Shown here: one piece after another, positions 25,640 through 32,994 of the stretch
Position numbering within the stretch: the stretch's first letter is position 1
Layout: the number at the start of each line of letters is the position of its first letter
NCBI GenBank assembly: GCA_963806395.1
Contig: CAWDYI010000005.1
Span: forward strand, 186,001 to 250,000
Direction of reading: 5' to 3'
DNA length: 64,000 nucleotides
Source: DASSUW01 sp963806395
GTDB taxonomy: Bacteria; Actinomycetota; Thermoleophilia; Solirubrobacterales; Solirubrobacteraceae
The notes under the pieces: generated by a model
What the model saw: only the letters and a program-made list of their open reading frames with translations
The model's database searches: none
Told to the model about the DNA's origin: nothing
Position numbers and translations under genes: made by a program

Positions 25640-26569
25640 TCAAGCGGCCAGGACGGCGGCGGGAACGAGCGCGTACTCGAGGAAGAACAGGGCCCAGACG
25701 CGCATGTAGAACGCGCCGAAGGCCGCCGGATCTGCCGGATCGGCGCGCCGCGCCCAGATCAGCAGCAGCGCCAGCGCGGCGGCGTGGCCGACCACGAGCA
25801 CGGCAGGCTGGACGTCGTCGATCAGCAGCGGGCCGGCCGCGATCATGCCCGCGTAGGCGAGCACGAGCGCCCCGAGGCCGATCCGCGCCGCCCGCTGCGG
25901 GCCGAGCCGGACCGTGAAGGTGGCGATCCGGAACCGCCGGTCGCCCTCCATGTCCGGCACGTCCTTCAGGACGGCGATCGCGAACGAGAACGGGAGCACG
26001 AACAGGATCAGCGCCCAGACCGCGTCTGCGATCACGAGCGCGCCTCCGAACGCGAGGCTGAAGTGCCCATAGACGCCGATGTTGACCACCGCCGAGCGGA
26101 CGCCCGCGATGCACACCGCCGCCGCGACGGGAAACCGCTTCAGCCGCACCGGCGGTAGCGAGTACGCAGCGCCGACGGCCAGCGCGATCAGCACCGCGGC
26201 GGTCTCCAGCGCACCCTGGGTGAGCGCCAGCACGATCGGTACGGCGGCGCAGACGGCGACGATCCGCCACGCGGCCTCGCGGGACAGGTCGCCGGCCGCG
26301 AGCGGAAGGTGCGGCTTGTTGATGCGGTCGATCTCGACGTCGGTGATCTGGTTGATGCCGACGATCGCCAGGTTGACCCCGGCGCCCGCCACGATCACCC
26401 AGAACAGCTGGTCGAGACCGGAGCCCGGCAGCAGCGCGACGGCGATCAGGTAGAGCCCGGCAGAGCTGATGAAGGTGCCCACCAGCGTGTGCGGCCGGGA
26501 GAACCGCCACAGCACGCCGAGTGCACCGAGAACGCCCGTCCGGCGGGCCGTCGCGGCGTGGCTGGTCAA
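25640..26569 (-). CDS. UbiA-family prenyltransferase, homogentisate phytyl/solanesyl-transferase-like
   Basis: 309-aa integral-membrane prenyltransferase with about nine hydrophobic helices. The first aspartate motif reads NQITDVEID (73-81) and continues INKPHLPLAAGDLS; the second is DVPDMEGD (203-210). The opening WRFSRPHTLVGT and these motifs follow the plant/cyanobacterial homogentisate prenyltransferase pattern (VTE2/HST) more than MenA or UbiA. It would attach a polyprenyl chain to homogentisate in tocopherol or plastoquinone synthesis. Start is TTG 26569, overlapping the methyltransferase stop (TTGA), so it is coupled to the frameshifted VTE3-like gene. Specific substrate is inference. 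Confidence 0.85.
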   Translation of the reverse strand: MTSHAATARRTGVLGALGVLWRFSRPHTLVGTFISSAGLYLIAVALLPGSGLDQLFWVIVAGAGVNLAIVGINQITDVEIDRINKPHLPLAAGDLSREAAWRIVAVCAAVPIVLALTQGALETAAVLIALAVGAAYSLPPVRLKRFPVAAAVCIAGVRSAVVNIGVYGHFSLAFGGALVIADAVWALILFVLPFSFAIAVLKDVPDMEGDRRFRIATFTVRLGPQRAARIGLGALVLAYAGMIAAGPLLIDDVQPAVLVVGHAAALALLLIWARRADPADPAAFGAFYMRVWALFFLEYALVPAAVLAA

Positions 26570-27380
26570 CGCCGCTCCAGACGGGCGCGGACCGTCATCA
26601 GCAGCGCGATCGGCACGAACGCGAGTCCCGCCAGCGAGCCCGGCGGCGAAGCGCGCCGCGACCCGCACGCGGCCGCGCGCGGTGAGCGGGGCGCGCAGGT
26701 CCTCGGTGGGCGGCGGGAGCGCGAGCGGCGACGGCCCGGCCGCACGTTTGACGCCGGTCGCGGCGACCGCGTACGGCACGCGCCGCTCGCGATACCAGTC
26801 GGGCGCCACCGGGTGCAGCGTGACGTCCTCGAACCCGGCCTGCTCGAACCACGCGCGGTACTGGTCCTGCTCGGGGAACAGCATCCACAGGTCGGCCAGC
26901 GCGCGGGCGATCCGGCCCGCCGGCCGCACCGGGCCGATGACGACGCCGACGCCGTCCTCGCGCAGCACGCGGTAGGCCTCGGCGATGCCGCGCTGCGGGT
27001 CCGGCCAGTACTCGATGCTGCCGGCGGACACGTAGCGGTCGAAGGCGTCGTCGGCGAACGGCAGCGCCTCGGCGTCGCCGAGCAGCCGCCGGCAGCCCGC
27101 GAGCGCCGGGCGCCGGGCCGCGCGGGCGAGCTGGTGCGGGCTCTGGTCGAGCATCGTCACGCGTGCCGCGTCGACATGCTCCACGATGCCCTCGGTGGTG
27201 AAGCCGGTCCCTGCGCCCGCGTCGAGCGTGTCAAGGTCTCGCCGGTCGAGCCGCGCGGCGGCGAGCGCCTGCGCTCCGCATGCGCGCCGTCCAGAACAGC
27301 GGATTGACCCAGTCGTCGTAGCCGAGCGACAGGAATCGGTAGAACCAGTAGGCCTCCTTCTTGTGCTGGACCAGCCGCAT
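26566..27380 (-). pseudogene. MPBQ/MSBQ-type (VTE3-like) methyltransferase gene, interrupted by two apparent frameshifts
   Basis: The three frames read in order give a full-length VTE3-like protein. Frame one, from ATG 27380: HKKEAYWFYRFLSLGYDDWVNP. Frame two: LDAGAGTGFTTEGIVEHVD, TMLDQSPHQLARAA, GDAEALPF, DRYVSAGSIEYWPDPQRG, WMLFPEQDQYRAWFEQAGF. Frame three: SLAGLAFVPIALLM, a C-terminal membrane anchor, then TGA at 26566. Shifts lie near 27275 and at the CCC run 26639-26641; each equals one extra base. Conservation is near residue-for-residue with plant 2-methyl-6-phytyl-benzoquinol methyltransferase, which methylates the aromatic head group of tocopherol and plastoquinone precursors. It is either a decaying gene or one with two sequence errors; intact stop/start coupling to UbiA favours error or recent damage. 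Confidence 0.85.
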
Positions 27381-27945
27381 GCGAGCCGCCGACGATACCC
27401 GCCCCACCGACCTTGCCGACCGGCTGGACGCCTGGCTGCCCGAACCGGCCGTGCGGACGTACCACCGCCGGGTGGCGTCGGCCGATCCGGACGCTCTCTG
27501 GGACGCCGCCGGGAGCCTGCGGCTGTCCGACACCCGGACGCTCGGGCGCCTGGTGCGCTGGCGGATCCCGGACCTCGACGGCGAGCTCACCTACGGCGAG
27601 CTGTTCCGGGCCTACCCGTTCACCGTTCTCGAGGAGGGCGAGCGGTACCTCCTGGCCGGCCTGTGCGGCCGGATCTGGACGCTTGCGCGCGACTACCCGC
27701 GTCTGGCCGGGCCGGACGAATTCGCGCGCTGGGACGAGCCCGGGACCGTGCGCGTCCTGTTCGGCCACTGGGTGCAGCAGGTGGGCGGCGGCGCCGCCGA
27801 GCTCGTCACGGAGGCGCGCGTCGAGCCCGTGGACCGCGCAGCCGCGGTGCGCCTGAGCACACTGTGGAAGGTGATCGGCCCGTTCGAGCGACTGGTCGGC
27901 GCCGAGGCGATCGTCGCGGCTACCGCGAGATCTGCGCGTGCGTGA
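27379..27945 (+). CDS. DUF2867-like protein
   Basis: 188-aa protein resembling DUF2867 (SRPBCC-like) domains: TYHRRVASADPDALWDAAGSLRL, RLVRWRIPDL, then a beta-rich second half with FGHWVQQVGGGAAELVTEARVEP and a C-terminal helix LSTLWKVIGPFERLVG. ATG 27379 shares the palindrome CATG with the minus-strand ATG of the methyltransferase gene. Its 3' end overlaps the convergent gene at 27920 by 26 bp. Ligand and role unknown. Confidence 0.7.
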   Translation: MRAADDTRPTDLADRLDAWLPEPAVRTYHRRVASADPDALWDAAGSLRLSDTRTLGRLVRWRIPDLDGELTYGELFRAYPFTVLEEGERYLLAGLCGRIWTLARDYPRLAGPDEFARWDEPGTVRVLFGHWVQQVGGGAAELVTEARVEPVDRAAAVRLSTLWKVIGPFERLVGAEAIVAATARSARA

Positions 27946-28318
27946 CGGGCACGCCGAAGCGCTCCTCCACGGTGGCCAGCCCGTCGTCCTCGCGGTAGTC
28001 GAGGTCCGGGTGGCTGAAGACGACGATGCGGTCGGCATCGAACGTGGCGAGGGCGTCCTGGATCGCGACGACCGGCTCGCTCTCGCCGGTGTCGCCGGCT
28101 GCGTCGATGCCCTCGTCCTCGAGCCGCTCGACGGTCTCCTCCTGGGCGACCTCCGCCTCGTGGATCGCCTCGTCGGAGTCCGAGACCCAGAACGCGAGCG
28201 GGGACTGGTTGGTCGCGGGGGAGACGACGAGCACCTCGGCGCCCTCGACCTCCTCGCCGAGCGCGGCGCGCAGCATGTTGGCGTCGACGGGCTCCGGGGT
28301 GACCACGAGCAGCTTCAC
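27920..28318 (-). CDS. Small Rossmann/USP-like protein coupled to PP2C phosphatase
   Basis: 132-aa cytosolic protein. Begins VKLLVVTPEPVDANMLRAALGEEVEGAEVLVVSPA and ends with DADRIVVFSHPDLDYREDDGLATVEERFGVPVTHAQISR, an alternating beta/alpha pattern like universal stress or nucleotide-binding proteins, with a strongly acidic helix in the middle (DSDEAIHEAEVAQEETVERLEDEG). GTG 28318 overlaps the stop of the upstream phosphatase by 4 nt, so it is translated with it and may act in the same stress pathway. No ATP-binding motif is clear. The family is not recognised with certainty. Confidence 0.7.
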   Translation of the reverse strand: MKLLVVTPEPVDANMLRAALGEEVEGAEVLVVSPATNQSPLAFWVSDSDEAIHEAEVAQEETVERLEDEGIDAAGDTGESEPVVAIQDALATFDADRIVVFSHPDLDYREDDGLATVEERFGVPVTHAQISR

Positions 28319-30600
28319 GTCGCAGTCGCTACCCCATGGCTCGTGGCGGCAAACGGCACCACCGCGCCGCCGTGGGCGCGCACCGCAATGATCGCGACAT
28401 CGTCCCGCGGGTGCCCACCCTGGGCCTCGAGCGCGTCGCGCTCCACGGCTTCGGCGATCGCGTTCGCGTCCGCGCCCGCGCAGCCGGCGAGAAAGGCCGC
28501 GAGCCGGCCCGGCGTGGCGTCGCGGTCGGCCTCGGTCACGCCGTCGGTGTAGAGCAACAGCGCGTCGCCGGGCGCGAGCTCGACCGACTGCTCGCCGAGC
28601 TGCGGGGCGTCGACGATGCCCAGCAGCGTCCCCGGCGATCCCACGGTCTCGACGCCGCCTCCCGCGCGCAGCACGAGCGGCAGCGGGTGCCCGCCCGCGG
28701 ACACGCAGACCGACACGCGGTCCTCGCGCGGGGTGAGCGACGCGTACAGCACCGTGCAGAAGCGGTAGTCGAGGCGGTCGCGCAGCAGTGCCTCGTTGAG
28801 CTGGGCGAGCACGGCGCTCGGGCGCCGCGTGTGGAGCGCCGCCGCTCGCACCGTGTAGCGCGCGAGCGCGGTCAGGGCCGCCGCCTCCGCGCCCTTGCCG
28901 CACACGTCCCCGATCACCAGCGCCCAGTCGCCGGCGCCGGTCGCGAAGCAGTCGTAGAAGTCGCCGCCGACCTCGTTGCCGTCGCCCGCCGCCACGTAGC
29001 GTGCGGCGACCTCGACTCCCGGGATCTTCGGCAGCTCGGCAGGGAGCAGGGATCGCTGAAGCGTGCGCGCCACGTGGTCGCGCTCCGCATACAGGCGCGC
29101 ATTGTCGAGCGCCAGCGCGGCGCGGCGCGCGAGGTCCTCGAACAGGGCGAGCAACTCGTGCTCCTGGCTTACCGGGAGCCGGTCGAAGCCGGCGGCGAGC
29201 ACGCCGTGCACGCGCCCGCGTGCCGCCAGCGGGACGATCACGGCGCCGTTCGCCACGATCCCCTCGCCGCTGCTCACGACCTCGAGCATCGAATCCTGCA
29301 CGCCGACCTCGAGCGCGGCCAGCAGCTCGCGCTCGCGCTCCTGGTCCGCGGCGGCCGCGGCCACGCGCTGCACCGAGCCGCCCCCGGGCCCACCGCCGAG
29401 CAGGATCACGCACGTGTCGGCCGTCCCGCGCACGCACAGGCGGGCGATGCTGCGCATCGTCTCCCGCTCGTCGAGCGACTGGTCGAACAGCTCGCTCGCC
29501 TCCGCCAGCAGCGCGGACCGCGCGAGCAGCCGCTCGCGCTCCTCCTCCGCCCGGCGGCGCGCCGTGACGTCGCGTACGACGACGACCAGCTGGCGCCGGT
29601 CGCCGACCTCGAGCGGGACCGCGCCGAGCTCGAGATCGACGGTCTCGCCGTCGCGGCGGCGCATCGTCCGCTTCATCGACGGCCGCACCGGCCCGCTCTC
29701 GAGCGCATGCAGCGCGCGGCGCCGGATGTCCTCGACGTCGTACTCGACCACCAGGTCCAGCACCGAGTCCATCGCGGCCAGCTCCGGGAACGGGTAGCCG
29801 CAGAGCTGCTCGAACGCCGCGTTGGCGTACACGCAGCGGCCGTCGCGCTCGAGCACGACCATCCCCTCGCCGATCTCCGACAGCGCCAGCAGCAGAGCCT
29901 CGTAGCGGTCCGTCTGCGCGCGCAGCGCGCGCTCGCCGGCGCGCCGTTCGGTGACCTCGATCACCACGATCCCGACGCCGATCAGATGGCCGTCGGCGGC
30001 CCGGCGCACCGGCCAGTACGACGCCGAGAACTCGCGCTCGGCCCCGGGCTGGGCGGGCGTGCCGCCGCTGACGTGCACGTCGCTCAGGGCCTCGCCCGTG
30101 CTGGCGACGCGCTCGACGTCCGCCTGGACCGCGTCGGGCAGGTCGGGCAGCAGCTCGCTGACCGTGCGGCCCGCGTGCGCGGCCGCCGGCATCCCGTTGA
30201 TCGCTGCGAGCCGGTCGTTGACGCGCACGTACCGCACCCGCATGTCCAGCAGTCCGAGTCCCACCGGCGCGTGCTCGAAGATCACGTCCAGCAGCGCCAC
30301 GGTCGACTGGAGCCGCTCCCGCAGCGCGGACGCCCACACGGCGACCGCCGAGCCGAGGATCACGGTCGCGAGGCGGATGCCGTCCTGCGCTGTCAGCTCG
30401 TCGCGGAGTGAGAGGCTGATCGCGCAGAGGACGATCGCCAGCGCGCCGACCGCCGCGGTCGGGCGCGGTCCGGCGGTGACGGCGGCGAGCAGCGGCCCGA
30501 GCACGTACAGCGTGACGAGGACCGTCGGCCCGTCGATGACGATGTCGACGGCGAACAGGGCGACGACGATGAGGGCCGCGAGGCCGGTGACCGGGCGCAA
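28315..30600 (-). CDS. PAS/GAF-domain PP2C (SpoIIE/RsbU-type) serine phosphatase
   Basis: 761 aa. The first 85 residues are hydrophobic helices, probably three to four membrane spans. Two PAS domains follow (about 100-215 and 225-345), then GAF (about 370-525), and a PP2C SpoIIE-type phosphatase to about 740: LQRSLLPAELPKIPGVEVAARY, GGDFYDCF, VIGDVCGKGAEAA, YTDGVTEA. Such enzymes dephosphorylate STAS antagonists and so activate SigB/F-type sigma factors. Candidate substrates are the STAS proteins at 17784, 20295 and 59170. TTG start at 30600, with an in-frame stop four codons upstream. Confidence 0.92.
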   Translation of the reverse strand: MRPVTGLAALIVVALFAVDIVIDGPTVLVTLYVLGPLLAAVTAGPRPTAAVGALAIVLCAISLSLRDELTAQDGIRLATVILGSAVAVWASALRERLQSTVALLDVIFEHAPVGLGLLDMRVRYVRVNDRLAAINGMPAAAHAGRTVSELLPDLPDAVQADVERVASTGEALSDVHVSGGTPAQPGAEREFSASYWPVRRAADGHLIGVGIVVIEVTERRAGERALRAQTDRYEALLLALSEIGEGMVVLERDGRCVYANAAFEQLCGYPFPELAAMDSVLDLVVEYDVEDIRRRALHALESGPVRPSMKRTMRRRDGETVDLELGAVPLEVGDRRQLVVVVRDVTARRRAEEERERLLARSALLAEASELFDQSLDERETMRSIARLCVRGTADTCVILLGGGPGGGSVQRVAAAAADQERERELLAALEVGVQDSMLEVVSSGEGIVANGAVIVPLAARGRVHGVLAAGFDRLPVSQEHELLALFEDLARRAALALDNARLYAERDHVARTLQRSLLPAELPKIPGVEVAARYVAAGDGNEVGGDFYDCFATGAGDWALVIGDVCGKGAEAAALTALARYTVRAAALHTRRPSAVLAQLNEALLRDRLDYRFCTVLYASLTPREDRVSVCVSAGGHPLPLVLRAGGGVETVGSPGTLLGIVDAPQLGEQSVELAPGDALLLYTDGVTEADRDATPGRLAAFLAGCAGADANAIAEAVERDALEAQGGHPRDDVAIIAVRAHGGAVVPFAATSHGVATAT

Positions 30601-30612
30601 GGCCCGTGTCTA

Positions 30613-32880
30613 TCACGCAAGCGGAGCGGCGGCCACGTTCGTCGGTACGGAGCTGACATCGAGCGCCCGCTGCCAGCCCTCGGCCAGGCGACCCAGGCTC
30701 GCCTCCCAGGACCGGCCGGCGACGGCGGCCAGCCCGCCGCGGGCGAGCCGCTCGCGGGCGGCGCGCGAGCCGGCCAGCGACGCGAGCGCGCTCGCGAGCT
30801 CGTCCACCCGCGGGGGGCACAGCACACCGCTGCGGCCGTCGGTGACGAGCTCGGCCGGGCCGCCCGCCGCGACCGCCACGACCGGGACGCCTGACGCCTG
30901 CGCCTCGAGGATGACCTGCCCGAACGTGTCGGTCTGCGAGCAGAACAGGAACAGGTCGGCCGAGGCGTACGCGGCCGGCAGCGCGTCGCCGTCCAGCCAG
31001 CCGAGGAAGGTCGCCGAGCTGCCGAGACGCTCGCGCAGCGCGCCCTCCTCGGGGCCGCCGCCGGCCAGCAGCAGGTGCAGTCGCGGATCGCGCGCACGGG
31101 CGGCGAGGAAGGCGTCGGCCAGCAGGTCAGCCCCCTTCTCGCGCGTCAGGCGCCCTGCGTACAACACGTCGACGCGGTCCCCGAGCGGCTCGCAGCGGGC
31201 GGCTGGAGAGAAGCGGGTCAGGTCGACGCCGCGGTCCCAGCGGCCGATCCGCCCGCCGTCGACTCCGAGGTCGCACAACGCGGCGTCGGCGGACGCGGAC
31301 GGTGAGAGCACGGCGTGGCACTGGCCGTAGAAGGCCGCGAGCGCCATCCGCATTCCGGCCGCCACGAGCGGATCCCGCGCCCGCAGCGCGGCGTACGCGG
31401 CCAGCTCGGTGTGGTACGAGCCGGCGACGGGCAGCCCGAGCAGGCGCCCGGTGAGCAGCGCGGCCACGCCCGCCGGGCCGGGCGAGCACACGTGGAGCAG
31501 CCCGTAGCGCCCCTCCGCGAGCGCGTCGACCACCGCGGGCAGGCCGGGGACGCCGACCGTCAGGCCGGGGTAGAACGGGACCTCGGACTCGGCGACCGCG
31601 CTCAGGCGCCGGTCGACGCACGCGTCGGTCCCGATCACGTCGACCTCGAATCCCGGCACGCCGCGATCGCGGATCTGGGCGACCGTGCTGGTGAGCCCGT
31701 GCATCGCGCCGAGGCCGTCGGCGACGAGCGCGACGCGTACGGGCTCGTTCTCGCGCACGGAGACGCGGTCCTTCTCGCGCGCCAGGAATGCCGCGGCGGG
31801 CGCGTACGGGATCGCCGCCACGCAGGCCTCGAACACCCCGGCGGCCACCGCGTTCCAGTCCGCTTCCGAGCCGGACGCCGCCTCAGCGCCGGCGAGGGCG
31901 ACGGCAGCGGCGAGCTTGCGCTCGTGGCACCGGCGCGCGCGCCGCTCGAGGCCGGCGTGCGAGAACCCGGTCGCCTGCATGTGCGCGATCAGCTCGGCGC
32001 TGTCGACCTCCAGCTCGACCGATTGCAGCCAGGCATGGAGCAGCGCGCGCGCGTCGGCCGGGCCGAGATCGTGGGCATCGGGGCCGGACCGGACGTCGCC
32101 CTCGATCATCACGCGCTCGGCGATCCGCAGCACCGTGCCCGGGTCGGGAGCGCCGCCGTCGTCTCCGCGGCCGAGCGCACGCACCGCGATTGCCATGGCG
32201 GCGTGCGCCCACTTGGCGGCCGAGCCCTGATCGCCGAATGCGGCGACGCGCCCGGCGCGTACGTGCTCGAGGAACTGCTCCGGCGTGGCGGCCGTCGGCG
32301 TCTCCGACCACGTGAGGCCGATGTCGATGCCCGCGTGATCGTCGGAGCCGCCGATGCCGCTGCCGCCGTGGGTGTCGATGTAGATCGCGGCCGGCAGGTT
32401 CAGCTCGCGGGCGCGCGCGCCGTTGCGGACCTCCCAGATCGGGAACAGCTCGGCGAGCCGGCGCCGGTGGCGCGCGGTCAGGGGCGCGTCGACGGCGTAG
32501 AACGGGTGTGCGAGCGCGCACGCGATCTCGTGCTCGTGCAGGTACGCCGCGACGGTCTCGACGTCGCCGGCGTGCGCCTGCAGCCACTCGTGGTCGTCCG
32601 GCGTGATCCCGAAGCAGAGCACGTGCACGGACTGCGGCTCGCCGCGGAAGCGTGCGGTCAGCTCCTCCGACACGAACACGTCGGGCCGGTCGGCGATCTC
32701 GAGGACGCCCGCGATCGTGTCGTGGTCGGTGATCGTCACGAAGTCCATGCCGCGGCGCTTGGCGAGCGCATGGACCTCCTCCGGCGGGGTGGCGCATTCG
32801 GGCAGCCCCAGTGCGCGCTGGACCCCGAGCTTGGACACCGCGGAGGCGGATGAGTGGCAGTGCAGGTCCGCTCGGTTCAT
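30613..32880 (-). CDS. PHP-domain / GT4 glycosyltransferase fusion
   Basis: 755 aa. Residues 1-280 form a PHP metal-dependent phosphoesterase: ADLHCHSSAS, FVTITDHDTIAGV, CALAHPF, and IDTHGGSGIGGSDDHAG. After a helical linker, residues about 370-755 form a GT-B glycosyltransferase of family 4: RVALVADGLGAMHGLTSTV, YHTELAAY, VLYAGRLTREKGADLLADAF, and the EX7E-type motif FGQVILEAQASGVPVVAVAAGGP. Proteins with this architecture resemble mannosyltransferases in which the phosphatase could remove phosphate from an acceptor or product. ATG 32880 is chosen because the metal motif follows at once; TTG 32901 is possible. It is 12 bp from the downstream phosphatase gene start. Confidence 0.9.
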   Translation of the reverse strand: MNRADLHCHSSASAVSKLGVQRALGLPECATPPEEVHALAKRRGMDFVTITDHDTIAGVLEIADRPDVFVSEELTARFRGEPQSVHVLCFGITPDDHEWLQAHAGDVETVAAYLHEHEIACALAHPFYAVDAPLTARHRRRLAELFPIWEVRNGARARELNLPAAIYIDTHGGSGIGGSDDHAGIDIGLTWSETPTAATPEQFLEHVRAGRVAAFGDQGSAAKWAHAAMAIAVRALGRGDDGGAPDPGTVLRIAERVMIEGDVRSGPDAHDLGPADARALLHAWLQSVELEVDSAELIAHMQATGFSHAGLERRARRCHERKLAAAVALAGAEAASGSEADWNAVAAGVFEACVAAIPYAPAAAFLAREKDRVSVRENEPVRVALVADGLGAMHGLTSTVAQIRDRGVPGFEVDVIGTDACVDRRLSAVAESEVPFYPGLTVGVPGLPAVVDALAEGRYGLLHVCSPGPAGVAALLTGRLLGLPVAGSYHTELAAYAALRARDPLVAAGMRMALAAFYGQCHAVLSPSASADAALCDLGVDGGRIGRWDRGVDLTRFSPAARCEPLGDRVDVLYAGRLTREKGADLLADAFLAARARDPRLHLLLAGGGPEEGALRERLGSSATFLGWLDGDALPAAYASADLFLFCSQTDTFGQVILEAQASGVPVVAVAAGGPAELVTDGRSGVLCPPRVDELASALASLAGSRAARERLARGGLAAVAGRSWEASLGRLAEGWQRALDVSSVPTNVAAAPLA

Positions 32881-32951
32881 GGCGCTGAGAATGGCCCGCA
32901 AACCGTGCAGATTTGTGACGGCCTGGGTCCCGCGCGGTGAAGGTGTTGTGA

Positions 32952-32981
32952 AGCGCCCGCGCGCAGGTGCGCGCGGGCGCT
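32952..32981 (-). terminator. Perfect 14-bp hairpin after the subtilase gene
   Basis: Arms 32952-32965 and 32968-32981 are exact complements with a GG loop. It lies 13 bp after the subtilase stop on the minus strand and before the PHP-GT gene. There is no U-tract, so termination is likely but not proven. Confidence 0.6.
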
Positions 32982-32994
32982 CACATGGGATGCG

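Noticed and set aside
26630..27285. Programmed ribosomal frameshifting in the VTE3-like gene
   Set aside because: There is no slippery heptamer or strong downstream structure at either site, and two separate events would be needed. Sequence error or decay is simpler.
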